Assembly: GCF_009755265.1 (NCBI RefSeq)
Contig: NZ_WPOO01000005.1
Location: 1 to 64,000, forward strand
Length of the DNA: 64,000 bases
Direction of reading: 5' to 3'
DNA from: Adlercreutzia rubneri
GTDB taxonomy: Bacteria; Actinomycetota; Coriobacteriia; Coriobacteriales; Eggerthellaceae
Shown one piece after another: positions 42,687 to 51,842 of this stretch. The stretch's first letter is position 1. Every line of letters begins with the position of its first letter. Below the pieces are notes generated by a model. The model was not told the DNA's origin and did not search any database. It saw only the letters and a list, made by a program, of their open reading frames with translations. The position numbers were made by a program, and so were the translations under genes.

Positions 42687-44378
42687 ATGAGCACGATGCA
42701 CGACACCCCAAGCAATACGGCACTTTCACGACGTGGATTCCTCAAAGCAGCCGCCTTGAGCGGAGCAGGACTGGCCGGTGCGACCATGCTGGGCGGCTGC
42801 GCCCCCGCAACGTCCTCTTCGAATAGCAGCGCGACAAGTGGCGACGACCTCGCCGCCACGGGAGAGCCCTCGTTCCTCACTGCCCCCGCATCCATCGATG
42901 CTGACGAGATAGCCGAAACCGTCGACACCGATGTGCTCGTTATCGGCTCGGGTATCGCCGGCGCCATCACCGCGAGCAGCTGCACCGAGCAGGGCCTGAA
43001 GGTGTTCCTCGTGGAGAAGGCCGAGGCTCCCCGCAACATCGGCCTGGACTACGGCTTTGTCAATCCCGGTATCATGGCCGAAAAGAACATCGAGCCCGTG
43101 GATGTGTATGAAGTGGTGCGCGACCACATGGAGAAGTCCTGCCATCGCTGCCGTGGCGACAAAGTCTATCGCTTCATGAGCGAATCCGGAGCCGCCGGCG
43201 ACTGGTACCTCGAGAAGGCCCGCGGCTACGGATTCGTTCCCGAAGTCATCGCCATGAAGAGCAACAGCGACCACTTCAAGAACTACGTGCACGTTGTGGA
43301 GTTATGGCCCGACGAGGGCGCCGTCGCCGACGACGGCGACTGGTATGCGGCAACGAAGGCCATGATCGCGAACCTCCAGCAGGAGGTGGTGAGCGGCGGC
43401 GGTGAGTACCGCAACCTCACTGAGGCCGTGCAACTCCTCGTCGATGGCGGCCGCGTGACCGGCGCCATCTGCAAGGGCGAGAACGGCTATCTGCAGGTGA
43501 ACGCGGCCAAGGGCGTCGTGTTGGCTTGCGGCGACTACGCAGCAGACCCAGAGATGCTGGACTACTATACCGCCTGGGATTTCGACAGCTTCGACCCTGA
43601 TTTCTTCATCAACGAGAGCACGGGCACTGGCGATGGACACAAGATGGGTCTGTGGGCAGGCGCCGCAATGCAACCGGGACCGCATCCCCTCATGACCTTC
43701 ATGGCCTACGCCTATTCCTATCTGCGCGTAAACAACCTGGGTCAGCGCTACGTCAATGAGGACGCAGGCTATACTGGCGGCGGCAATGCGCAGCTGATCC
43801 AGCCGGCGGCCGCTTCATGGGCCATCTGGGATGACAAGTGGCGCGAAGAGCTCCCGAATCAGATGCCCTATGCCGGCGGCATGAGCTGGGATCAAGACGG
43901 CCGACGCATTCAAGACCCGTGGACGCCGGAAGGCGAGGAAGAGCTCGCGTTCTCCTGGGAAATCGAGGATGGACTGCTTGTGCAGGCCAACAGCCTAGAG
44001 GAGCTGGCAAACGTCATGGGGCTGGCTCCCGAGGCCATCGAGACCTTCCTCGCCACCGTGAAGCGCTACAACGAACTCGTCGATGCGGGCGACACCGATT
44101 TCGGCAAACGACCCGAGCTTATGGCGAAGATCGAGCAGCCTCCCTTCTACGGCCTGCGCATGAACGTGGAACTGGGAGTGAGCGTCAGCGGCCTCATCAC
44201 AAACGCCGACTCCGAGTGCCTCACCGAAGCGGGCGCAGTCATCCCCGGGCTGTATGCCGTGGGCAACAACGCCGGCGGCCTGTTCGGCATCGACTACAAC
44301 GAAGTGACCATCCCGGGCATCTCGCTGGGCCGCTGCGTCACTTTCGGCTGGCTGCTCGGGCAGCACTTGGCGAAATAG
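42687..44378 (+). CDS. Second Tat-exported FAD-binding reductase
   Basis: A 563-residue exported flavoprotein of the fumarate-reductase flavoprotein superfamily. The N terminus has a twin-arginine signal with SRRGFLKAAALSGAG, then a lipobox-like LGGC, a Ser-rich spacer, VLVIGSGIAGAITASS for FAD and YAVGNNAGGLFGIDYNEVTI near the end. It has no haem, FMN or iron-sulfur motif, and no cytochrome or NrfD gene is adjacent, so its electron donor must come from elsewhere. The substrate is unknown. Two ATGs fit: 42687 (AAAGGA nine bases upstream) and 42696 (GGGAGG nine bases upstream). Confidence 0.87.
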   Translation: MSTMHDTPSNTALSRRGFLKAAALSGAGLAGATMLGGCAPATSSSNSSATSGDDLAATGEPSFLTAPASIDADEIAETVDTDVLVIGSGIAGAITASSCTEQGLKVFLVEKAEAPRNIGLDYGFVNPGIMAEKNIEPVDVYEVVRDHMEKSCHRCRGDKVYRFMSESGAAGDWYLEKARGYGFVPEVIAMKSNSDHFKNYVHVVELWPDEGAVADDGDWYAATKAMIANLQQEVVSGGGEYRNLTEAVQLLVDGGRVTGAICKGENGYLQVNAAKGVVLACGDYAADPEMLDYYTAWDFDSFDPDFFINESTGTGDGHKMGLWAGAAMQPGPHPLMTFMAYAYSYLRVNNLGQRYVNEDAGYTGGGNAQLIQPAAASWAIWDDKWREELPNQMPYAGGMSWDQDGRRIQDPWTPEGEEELAFSWEIEDGLLVQANSLEELANVMGLAPEAIETFLATVKRYNELVDAGDTDFGKRPELMAKIEQPPFYGLRMNVELGVSVSGLITNADSECLTEAGAVIPGLYAVGNNAGGLFGIDYNEVTIPGISLGRCVTFGWLLGQHLAK

Positions 44379-44496
44379 CATGTTGGTCTTGATCGGCATT
44401 CTTATCAAAGCGACGACGGCTTGACGGAGCATCTCTCTGGCAACCACGACAAGCTGCTCCAATCGATAAGTATTCGCCGGTCAAACCATTGCACGT

Positions 44497-44525
44497 AAAA
44501 AGCGCCGACCTGAGGGCCGGCGCTT
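44497..44525 (-). terminator. Terminator of the small glycine-zipper protein gene
   Basis: On the minus strand a hairpin with stem AGCGCCG/CGGCGCT is followed by TTTTT. It lies 30 bases after the stop codon at 44555. It can also slow plus-strand transcripts from the flavoprotein, although the T run there is poor. Confidence 0.75.
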
Positions 44526-44554
44526 GAGGTTGCACATGCGTTTTGGAAGCTAAG

Positions 44555-45043
44555 CTAGCACTTGCCGAGCTCGCACTTGAGCTCTTCCTCGTCCTTGATG
44601 GACAGCGAGGTCTGCAGGATGTCGCCGCCGAAGGGGCGCATGGCCTCGGCGAACTTGTCCTCGGTCATGGAGCTGACCACCATGAACACGGCCGCCTCGT
44701 CCTTCTGGGTCAGCAGGTTGCGCACACGGTCCTGGAAGTCCTCGTCCACGCCGCGCTTCACGAAGAAGCCCGTGAGCGCGCCCAGGCCCGCGCCGATTGC
44801 GGCGCCCCAGAAGGGGATGAGGAAGATGAGCCCGAACAGCATGCCCCAGAACAGACCCCACACGGTGGAGTTGCCGATGGGCTGGCCCGGCGTGACCACG
44901 TCGAACTTGTCGTTGTCGCGGCGGGCGACCACGGCCACCGACTGGAGGTTCACGATGAAATCGTCGCCGAGGCTCAGCACCTCCTGATAGGCCTCCTTGG
45001 CCTTCTCCTCGGTGGGATAGCCCAAAACGAGCAGCGTAGACAT
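44555..45043 (-). CDS. DUF1269-like small membrane protein
   Basis: A 162-residue protein resembling the DUF1269/YlxP-like membrane-associated family. It begins STLLVLGYPTEEKAKEAYQEV, has a central hydrophobic glycine-rich hairpin (GLFWGMLFGLIFLIPFWG and AAIGAGLGALTGFF) that could insert in the membrane, and an acidic C-terminal part. Function is unknown. AAAGGA lies seven bases before ATG 45043. It stands alone between a terminator and the pyrG upstream region. Confidence 0.75.
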   Translation of the reverse strand: MSTLLVLGYPTEEKAKEAYQEVLSLGDDFIVNLQSVAVVARRDNDKFDVVTPGQPIGNSTVWGLFWGMLFGLIFLIPFWGAAIGAGLGALTGFFVKRGVDEDFQDRVRNLLTQKDEAAVFMVVSSMTEDKFAEAMRPFGGDILQTSLSIKDEEELKCELGKC

Positions 45044-45388
45044 AAGCGCGTCCTTTCTCTTGGAAACTGCGTTGACGCCCAGTCTAAAGATGACCCCGCA
45101 GCAAAGCGCAACGCGCCCGCGAACCGTCACTGCGCGGAAGGCACGCCGTTGTCGGCCCGTTATAGGATGCGCGACCGGATGGCGCGCGCCCATCTGCGCC
45201 TCCCTCACTGGCCGCCCGTTGCCCCGGTGCTCCCGACTCGTGTTTCGAACGCGTTACAACGTCGGCGCGTTTCATGTCGGAAACATTGGGGGCGTAGGCT
45301 GGTTAAGCGTTGGGAAGTCGCGCGGGCGCACGGCTTCGAGGCGCATGTTTCATGCCCGGGCGCGAGCCTGCGGCGGAAGGAGGCCGGC
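45044..45388. other. Intergenic region upstream of pyrG
   Basis: No gene, RNA or long repeat is recognised in these 345 bases. TATAAC on the minus strand near 45160 is a weak -10 candidate for the small membrane protein. AAGGAGG at 45377-45383 is the pyrG ribosome binding site. Confidence 0.4.
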
Positions 45389-47002
45389 ATGGCCAAGCAC
45401 ATCTTCGTTACCGGCGGCGTCGTCTCATCGCTCGGCAAGGGCATCACCGCCGCGTCCCTCGGCCAGCTTCTGAAGGCCCGGGGCTATAAAGTGACCATGC
45501 AGAAGATGGATCCGTATCTGAACGTGGACCCCGGCACCATGAGCCCCTTCCAGCACGGCGAGGTGTTCGTCACCGAGGACGGTCACGAGGGAGACTTAGA
45601 CCTCGGCCACTACGAGCGCTTCATCGACGAGAACCTCTCCCGCGAGAGCAACTTCACCCAGGGCTCCATCTACCAGACGCTCATCGCCCGCGAGCGGCGC
45701 GGCGACTTCCTCGGCGGCACCGTGCAGGTCATCCCGCACGTGACCGAGGCCATCAAGGAGCGGATCCGCCGCGCGGCCGAGCAGTCCGGCGCCGACATCG
45801 TCATCTCGGAAATCGGCGGCACCATCGGCGACATCGAGGGCCTGCCCTTCATCGAGGCGGCGCGCCAGTTCAAGAAGGAGATGGGGCCGGGCAACGTGCT
45901 GTTCGTCCACGTGACGCTCGTGCCGTATATCGCCGCGGCCCACGAGGTGAAGACCAAGCCCACCCAGCACTCCGTGAAGGAGCTGCGATCCTTAGGCGTG
46001 CAGCCCGACTTCATCGTGTGCCGGTCCGATCACGAGATCACCGACGGCGTGCGCGAGAAGATCGCGCTGTTCTGCGACGTCGATACCGACGACGTGCTGG
46101 CCTGCCCCGATGAGCCGTCCATCTACGAAGTACCCATCAGCCTCTACGAGCAGGGATTCGACATCTCGGCCCTGGCGAAGATGGGACTCGCGCCCCGCAA
46201 GATAAAGCTCGCTCCCTGGCGCGCCTTCCTGAAAGCGAAGGACGCCTGTTCGGGCGATCTGGACATCGCCGTGGTGGGCAAGTACGTGAGCCTACCGGAT
46301 GCCTACCTCTCCATCAACGAGGCGCTCGTGGCCGCCGGCATCGCGGCGGGGCGCCACGTGAACGTGCACCTCATCGACGGCGAGGAGCTCACCGACAAGA
46401 ACGCTGAGAAAGTGCTCGGCGCCATGGACGGCATCCTCGTGCCGGGCGGCTTCGGCGCCCGCGCCTTCGAGGGCAAGATCGCCGCCGCCCGCTACGCCCG
46501 CGAGAACAATGTGCCGTTTCTAGGCATCTGCCTGGGGCTTCAGGCGGCCGTCTGCTCCTTCGCCCGCGACGTGTGCGGTTTGGAAGGCGCCACTTCCGCC
46601 GAGTTCGCCGACGCGGCACCGGAGGGGACGCCCCTCGTCATCGACCTCATGCCCGAGCAGGAGGACGTGGAAGACAAGGGCGGCACCATGCGCCTCGGGG
46701 CCTATCCCTGCAAGGTGGTGCCCGGCACCCGCGCGGCGGCGGCCTACGGCGAGCCCATCGTCTACGAGCGCCACCGCCACCGCTACGAGGTGAACAACGC
46801 CTATCGCGACGCCCTTGTGGAAGGGGGTCTCGTGATTTCGGGCCTCTCCCCCGACGAGCGCCTGGTGGAGATGATCGAGCTGCCCGACCATCCCTTCTTC
46901 GTCGCCAGCCAAGCCCACCCCGAGTTCAAGAGCCGCCCCACCAACCCCCATCCCCTGTTCCGCGCTTTCGTGGAGGCCGCCAACGAGCGCAAGGGGGCAT
47001 AA
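45389..47002 (+). CDS. pyrG: CTP synthase
   Basis: Converts UTP to CTP with ATP and glutamine. The 537-residue enzyme has the synthetase domain KHIFVTGGVVSSLGKGITAA, KMDPYLNVDPGTMSPFQHGE, EIGGTIGDIEGLPFIEA, and a C-terminal glutamine amidotransferase domain with GGFGARAFEGK, the nucleophile in FLGICLGLQ and the HPEFKSRP triad end. Full length. AAGGAGG lies five bases before ATG 45389, which is why the long upstream open frame is disregarded. It converges with map with only two bases between stop codons. Confidence 0.98.
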   Translation: MAKHIFVTGGVVSSLGKGITAASLGQLLKARGYKVTMQKMDPYLNVDPGTMSPFQHGEVFVTEDGHEGDLDLGHYERFIDENLSRESNFTQGSIYQTLIARERRGDFLGGTVQVIPHVTEAIKERIRRAAEQSGADIVISEIGGTIGDIEGLPFIEAARQFKKEMGPGNVLFVHVTLVPYIAAAHEVKTKPTQHSVKELRSLGVQPDFIVCRSDHEITDGVREKIALFCDVDTDDVLACPDEPSIYEVPISLYEQGFDISALAKMGLAPRKIKLAPWRAFLKAKDACSGDLDIAVVGKYVSLPDAYLSINEALVAAGIAAGRHVNVHLIDGEELTDKNAEKVLGAMDGILVPGGFGARAFEGKIAAARYARENNVPFLGICLGLQAAVCSFARDVCGLEGATSAEFADAAPEGTPLVIDLMPEQEDVEDKGGTMRLGAYPCKVVPGTRAAAAYGEPIVYERHRHRYEVNNAYRDALVEGGLVISGLSPDERLVEMIELPDHPFFVASQAHPEFKSRPTNPHPLFRAFVEAANERKGA

Positions 47003-47004
47003 GC

Positions 47005-47778
47005 CTACACGGGCCGCGGATGGCCTTCCTCGGTGGTGAGGACGACCGGGCCGTCCTCGGTGATGGCGACGGTTTTCTCGAAGTGCACCGAGGGCTTCCC
47101 GTCGCGAGTGCGCACAAGCCAGCCGTCAGAGCATTGCTTCACCTTGCGAGTGCCCGCATTCACCATGGGCTCGATGGCGAGCACCATGCCCGGCAGAAGC
47201 TTCAACCCCGTGCGACGACGCCCGAAGTTCGGGACGTTCGGATCCTCGTGCATCTCGCGGCCGATGCCGTGGCCCACATAGTCGCGCACCACCGAGTAGC
47301 CGGCCGCCTCGGCCAGCGACTGCACCGCGTGCCCGATATCGCCGAGGCGCTTGGTGGGACGCGCGTTGTCGAGTCCCTCCCACATGCAGCGCTCCCCCAC
47401 CTCGAGCAGGCGCTGCACCTCGGGCGCCACCTTCCCCACCGGGTACGTCCAGGCGTTGTCGCCCACCCAGCCGTCCACGATGGCGCCGGTGTCGATGGAG
47501 ATGATGTCCCCCTCGCGCAGGACGAGCTTCCTCGAGGGAATGCCGTGCACGACGGCATCGTTCACCGAGGCGCAAATGGAGCCGGGGAAGCCGCCGTAGC
47601 CCTTGAAGGCGGGAATGCCGCCCTCGGCGCGGATGACCTTCTCGGCGATGGCGTCCAGCTCGGCGGTGGTGATACCGGGCTCGACCGCCTCGCCCACACG
47701 CCGCAGCGCCAGCGCCGACACGCGGCCCGCCTCCTTCATGGCCTCGATCTGAGCCGGAGACTTCAACTTCACTGCCAC
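47005..47778 (-). CDS. map: Methionine aminopeptidase type I
   Basis: Removes the N-terminal Met of new proteins. The 257-residue enzyme has SICASVNDAVVHGIPS, the metal ligands in DIISIDTGAIVDGW, GHGIGREMHEDPNVPNFG, LLPGMVLAIEPMVN and SVHFEKTVAITEDGP. Start: GTG at 47778, four bases after the murJ stop. In many bacteria map sits in the ribosomal protein or secY region; here it follows murJ. Confidence 0.95.
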   Translation of the reverse strand: MAVKLKSPAQIEAMKEAGRVSALALRRVGEAVEPGITTAELDAIAEKVIRAEGGIPAFKGYGGFPGSICASVNDAVVHGIPSRKLVLREGDIISIDTGAIVDGWVGDNAWTYPVGKVAPEVQRLLEVGERCMWEGLDNARPTKRLGDIGHAVQSLAEAAGYSVVRDYVGHGIGREMHEDPNVPNFGRRRTGLKLLPGMVLAIEPMVNAGTRKVKQCSDGWLVRTRDGKPSVHFEKTVAITEDGPVVLTTEEGHPRPV

Positions 47779-47782
47779 GGAA

Positions 47783-49786
47783 TCACGCTTTCCGTTTCAA
47801 CGTTCGAGCCACCTTCCGCACAGCGCCGGAGATGAAGGACGCTTCGGGCCAGTTGCCGCGCACGGCGGGGCCGAACGTCACGACGAGGGCCGCCAGGCCG
47901 CCGACAACCACGTAGGCGAAGGCGCGGGCGACGCTGCCGTCCATGGGCCCGAAGCCGAGCGTGAGGCCCACGAGCATCCCATAGCCCACCACAGCCCCGG
48001 CGCCGCCCAAGGCGAGCGCCACGAAGAACGAGCGCATCACCGCGCCGAGCCCCATGGGGCCGAAGTGACGCCGCAGGTACGCGAAGGCGATCACGTCGCC
48101 GATCACATAGGAGACGATGGTCGAGGCCGCGATGGACTCCAGCGTCACGTCCAGCCCCTGCTGGTAGGCCCAGGCCGCCCCCAGCGTGACCGCCACCTGG
48201 GCCGCCACGGCCACAAAGTTGATGACCGAGAAGACCCCCATGCGCCGGATGGAGCTGAAGATCTTGTTCAGGTAGGCGTTCACCCCGTAGAACGGCAGCG
48301 CCACGGCCATGACGGCCAGATAGCTCGCGATCTGCCCGATGGCATCGGCGGTGAACGCGCCGATATGGTACAGCGTCACGAGCGGTGTGGAGAACACCAC
48401 GAGGTAAAGCGCCATGGGGATCATGAGAAAGAGAATTTGCCGCGTGCCGTCGATGATGCCGGCGACGACGCCGCGAGTATTCCCGTCGGCCTGCATGTCC
48501 GACAGCTCCGTGAACAGCGTCGTGGTCACGGGCACCGCGAGGAACGAGTACGGGAACGTGAACCACAGCCGCGCGTAGGCGATGACCGAAGGGCCGTTGT
48601 CGGCGAACACGTAGGAGGCGGCGTTCTGGGCGGACACCGTGGCAAACGAGCACACGGTGACGAACACCGCCGGCGCGCCGAGGCGCAGCGTGTCGGCCAG
48701 CGCCGGGTCGTGCCAATCGATACGCGGCCGCAGACGGATGCCCACCTTCTTCAAGGCCGGAATCTGGAAGGCCATCTGCACGAAGACGCCGAGCGGATTG
48801 CCAATGGCGATGGCGAGGAAGGCCAGATTCTGGTCGGTTTGGGCGATGATGGCATACAAGATGAACGAGGCGATGACGATGAGGTTGTTGAACACCGGCG
48901 CAAAGGAGGACCAGAAGTACTCGCGGTTCGCGTTCAAAAGGCCTGACACGATAGACGAGGCGCCGTAGAAGACGATCTGGATGGCGAAGAATTGGAAGAA
49001 GAACACCGCGAGCGCCATCTCGTCCTGGTTCGAGTAGAAGCTCTGGGTATAGATGATCTGCCCGGCGAACACCATGCAGAGCACCGAGACGATAGCGAGC
49101 AGCACCACGACGATGGTGAGCAGATTCGATGCGTACTCGTTGCCCCGCCTGTCGCCGAGCTGCTTTTTCACCGAGAGGTACACCGGCAGAAACGCCGTGA
49201 TGAGCATGCCGCCCATGACCAGCTCGTAGAGCATGTTCGGCAGATTGTTCGCCACCTGGTAGGAGCTGGAGACGAAGGTTGAGCCCAACGCGAAGGCCAT
49301 GGCCCAGGTGCGGGCGAAGCCGGTGATGCGGGAGATAATGACGCAGATGGAAATGAGGGCTGCGCTCGCCCCCACCGATTCGGCCGACAGCGCGCCGCTG
49401 CCCTCGCTGCGCCGGTTCGCGACCTCATCCTCGGCGGCCTCGGCGACGATCACCTCCTGCTGGCGGATGGACCCCTCGGCGGTGGCGCCGGGGATGGTGC
49501 GGTCGAGGCCCGCATGGGAGCCGACGACGGGAATGAGCCCTGTGGCGCCCGGGTCGGTCGGAGGACGCAGGAGCGTCTTGTCCGCGCCGCGATGGCGACC
49601 GCGGGCGGGAATGCGCGCCTCAGCGTTCGCCCGCGGGTTGTTGCGGGGGGCTCCCTGGGCCTGGGGCGCGTCGCCGTCGCCGCTCGCCGACGGCCGGCCG
49701 TGGCGGCCCAAAGGCGCAGCATTCCTATCCGTCGGGTCGGGCGGATTCGGGCGTATATGACGGGCTCGTTGGAGCTTGTCGGACAT
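47783..49786 (-). CDS. murJ: Lipid II flippase MurJ
   Basis: Moves lipid II across the cytoplasmic membrane. The 667-residue protein has about fourteen spans from residue 130 onward, with ISRITGFARTWAMAFALGS in the first helix, YQVANNLPNMLYELVMGGML, FLPVYLSVKKQLGDRRGNEY and FYGVNAYLNKIFSSIRRM as MurJ hallmarks. The first 130 residues are a charged, Arg/Pro/Gly-rich extension not seen in most MurJ proteins. ATG at 49786 is chosen; the ribosome binding site is weak. Divergent from nadK over a short shared promoter region. Confidence 0.92.
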   Translation of the reverse strand: MSDKLQRARHIRPNPPDPTDRNAAPLGRHGRPSASGDGDAPQAQGAPRNNPRANAEARIPARGRHRGADKTLLRPPTDPGATGLIPVVGSHAGLDRTIPGATAEGSIRQQEVIVAEAAEDEVANRRSEGSGALSAESVGASAALISICVIISRITGFARTWAMAFALGSTFVSSSYQVANNLPNMLYELVMGGMLITAFLPVYLSVKKQLGDRRGNEYASNLLTIVVVLLAIVSVLCMVFAGQIIYTQSFYSNQDEMALAVFFFQFFAIQIVFYGASSIVSGLLNANREYFWSSFAPVFNNLIVIASFILYAIIAQTDQNLAFLAIAIGNPLGVFVQMAFQIPALKKVGIRLRPRIDWHDPALADTLRLGAPAVFVTVCSFATVSAQNAASYVFADNGPSVIAYARLWFTFPYSFLAVPVTTTLFTELSDMQADGNTRGVVAGIIDGTRQILFLMIPMALYLVVFSTPLVTLYHIGAFTADAIGQIASYLAVMAVALPFYGVNAYLNKIFSSIRRMGVFSVINFVAVAAQVAVTLGAAWAYQQGLDVTLESIAASTIVSYVIGDVIAFAYLRRHFGPMGLGAVMRSFFVALALGGAGAVVGYGMLVGLTLGFGPMDGSVARAFAYVVVGGLAALVVTFGPAVRGNWPEASFISGAVRKVARTLKRKA

Positions 49787-49852
49787 GGGCGAACTCTTCG
49801 ATGATGAGCGGTATAATTCATCTATCATAGCAAACTCGGAAAGCAGAGCCCC
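49787..49852. promoter_or_regulatory. Divergent murJ/nadK promoter region
   Basis: TATAAT at 49812-49817 is a -10 for nadK. On the minus strand TATGAT just beyond it could serve murJ. Neither has a good -35 at 16-18 bases. The two genes start only 66 bases apart, so the promoters must overlap. Confidence 0.5.
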
Positions 49853-50881
49853 ATGCACATACTTGTCGTACGCAATAACTCCAACCCGCAAGCTGTTGAC
49901 GCCTCGCTGCTGCTCACCGCCTATCTTACGAGCCAGGGAATCGAGGCGCTGCTCGTCGATTCCTCATCGCTGGGCACCGATGCGGGACGCCGCGAAGTGC
50001 GCGCGCAGCTGCCCGGGCAGCTGGCGCTGGTCGTCGTGCTCGGCGGCGACGGCACCGTGCTGCATACCGTACACCTGCTCCATGACCGCCAGGTTCCCAT
50101 CCTGCCCATCAACTTCGGACGGCTGGGGTTTCTCGCCAACGCCGATACCGATGGCGTGGTGCCGCTGGTGGCCGAGGCCCTGGCCGGCGACTTGCGCGCC
50201 GAGCGCCGCAGCATTCTCTCCATCGAGGTGGTTTGCGAAGGCGAGCACGATCCGTACGGGGAGGCGAACGGGGCCGGAGAAGGCGCCGCCTGGGACAGGC
50301 CCGACGTGAACGCGAAGCCGAGCGCCGCCACCCCTTCTTCGGTTCGCAGGCCCGGGGAGACCGAAGGCGCCCCCTGGACGCCCGTCCCGGGTCGCTTCGG
50401 CGTCAACGGCCGGGGGCTCTCCGGCGCACGGCAGTTCTTCGCCCTGAACGAGGCGGCCATCACCCGCGGTGCCATGGGACGCATCATCGAGCTGACCTTG
50501 AACGTCTCGGGGGTGGACGTGGCCCGCATGCGCGGCGACGGCCTCGTCGTCTCCACGGCCACCGGCTCGACGGCCTACGCGCTCTCGGCCGGCGGCCCTT
50601 TGGTCTCCCCCGGCTTCAAGGGCATGATCGCCGTGCCGCTCGCTCCCCATACCCTGCGTTCCCGCGCCGTGGTCACCGATGCCAGCGACGTTATCGAGGT
50701 AGGCTTCGACGACACCGACGAGTTCCGCGAGGCGACCTTGTTCGTCGACGGCGATATCGTTCCGTTCGACGCGCCCCTGCGGAAGATATACGTGCAGTGC
50801 GCGCCCTTCGACGTCACGCTCCTGCGCGCCGACGGCGCCTCCTTCTACGAGCGCATCAGCAAGGACTTTTTCGGAGAGTAA
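49853..50881 (+). CDS. nadK: NAD kinase
   Basis: Phosphorylates NAD to NADP. The 342-residue protein has LGGDGTVLHTVHLL (ATP/polyphosphate site), PINFGRLGFLA, FALNEAAITRGAMGRI, RGDGLVVSTATGSTAYALSAGGPLVSP and an end region KDFFGE. Between residues 125 and 190, just before the ALNEA motif, there is a polar low-complexity insert of about 65 residues not found in typical bacterial NadK (about 290-300 residues). The core motifs are intact, so activity is expected. Confidence 0.93.
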   Translation: MHILVVRNNSNPQAVDASLLLTAYLTSQGIEALLVDSSSLGTDAGRREVRAQLPGQLALVVVLGGDGTVLHTVHLLHDRQVPILPINFGRLGFLANADTDGVVPLVAEALAGDLRAERRSILSIEVVCEGEHDPYGEANGAGEGAAWDRPDVNAKPSAATPSSVRRPGETEGAPWTPVPGRFGVNGRGLSGARQFFALNEAAITRGAMGRIIELTLNVSGVDVARMRGDGLVVSTATGSTAYALSAGGPLVSPGFKGMIAVPLAPHTLRSRAVVTDASDVIEVGFDDTDEFREATLFVDGDIVPFDAPLRKIYVQCAPFDVTLLRADGASFYERISKDFFGE

Positions 50882-50891
50882 GGAGACGTCC

Positions 50892-50993
50892 GCAGGTTGT
50901 TCCGTAGGGGGCGACCTCGGTCGCCCCTCACCACAAGCAAGATCAATCCTGTCGGGAGGGCCGACCAAGGTCGGCCCCTACGGAACAACCTGC
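50892..50993. repeat. REP-like three-armed palindrome after nadK
   Basis: Outer arms GCAGGTTGTTCCGTAGGGG (50892-50910) and its exact complement (50975-50993) enclose two smaller palindromes, GGGCGACC..GGTCGCCC (about 50909-50926) and GGGCCGACC..GGTCGGCCC (about 50958-50977). The structure would fold as a cruciform or three-way RNA. A single arm of the same family is at 19564-19583. Confidence 0.8.
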
Positions 50994-51020
50994 ATGGCGC
51001 TCGCAGAATGTCCCAACACG

Positions 51021-51050
51021 CAAAAGGACCCCGCCGAAGCGGGGCCCTTG
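51021..51050 (-). terminator. Terminator of the rplKA transcript
   Basis: On the minus strand, AAGGGCCCCGC-TTCG-GCGGGGTCCTT is followed by TTTG. It lies about 24 bases after the rplA stop codon. Confidence 0.85.
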
Positions 51051-51073
51051 CTCTTCGATAGAGAATCGTCGAT

Positions 51074-51784
51074 TTACTCGGCGGACTCGGTGTAGGCGCG
51101 GGTCACGGAGGAGTCCACGGAAACACCGGGAGTCATGGTACCGGACACGGTGATGGACTTGACGTACTTGCCCTTGGCCGCGGCGGGCTTCATGCGCAGG
51201 ATCTCGTCGTAGACCGCGCCGTAGTTCTCGGCGAGCTGCTCGGGGGTGAAGCTCACCTTGCCGAGGACGACGTGCGCGATGCCGTAACGGTCGGCGCGGT
51301 ACTCCACGCGGCCGCCCTTGAGCTCCTTGATGGCCTTCGCCACGTCGTTGGTGACGGTGCCGAGCTTCGGGTTGGGCATGAGGCCGCGGGGGCCGAGGAT
51401 CTTGCCGAGACGGCCGACCTTGCCCATCTGATCGGGCGTGGCCACAGCGGCGTCGAAGTTGAACTCGCCGGCCTGAATCTGCTGCATGAGCTCGTCGGTG
51501 CCCACGATGTCGGCACCGGCCTCCTCGGCGGCCTGGGCAGCGGCGCCCTCGGCGAAGACGGCCACGCGGACGGTCTTGCCGGAGCCGTTGGGCAGGCTCA
51601 CGGTGCCGCGCAGCTGCTGGTCGGCCTGACGGGTATCGATGCCCAGGCGGAAGTCGCCGGTCACCGTCTCGTCGAAGTTGGCCACGGAGATCTCCTTCAG
51701 CAGCTTCATAGCGGCCAGGGGGCTCACCGGCTCGGCCGGAATCTGCTTCTCGGCCTCAACGTACTTCTTTCCGTGCTTAGTCAT
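51074..51784 (-). CDS. rplA: 50S ribosomal protein L1
   Basis: A 236-residue L1 protein of the large-subunit stalk base. It has KHGKKYVEA at the start, GTVSLPNGSGKTVRVAVFAEG, GRLGKILGPRGLMPNPKLGTVT and GRVEYRADRYGIAHV, in the family order. L1 commonly represses its own rplKA mRNA; a control site was not identified here. It follows rplK by 58 bases and ends at a strong terminator. Confidence 0.98.
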   Translation of the reverse strand: MTKHGKKYVEAEKQIPAEPVSPLAAMKLLKEISVANFDETVTGDFRLGIDTRQADQQLRGTVSLPNGSGKTVRVAVFAEGAAAQAAEEAGADIVGTDELMQQIQAGEFNFDAAVATPDQMGKVGRLGKILGPRGLMPNPKLGTVTNDVAKAIKELKGGRVEYRADRYGIAHVVLGKVSFTPEQLAENYGAVYDEILRMKPAAAKGKYVKSITVSGTMTPGVSVDSSVTRAYTESAE

Positions 51785-51842
51785 TGCATTTCCTTTCGTG
51801 GTAATGGCGGGCGCTTCTCACCCTTCCACTGTTGAATCAAAC

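Noticed and set aside
44543..45388. An extended N terminus for CTP synthase
   Set aside because: It would run antisense to the small membrane protein gene; ATG 45389 has AAGGAGG and starts with the conserved family N terminus.
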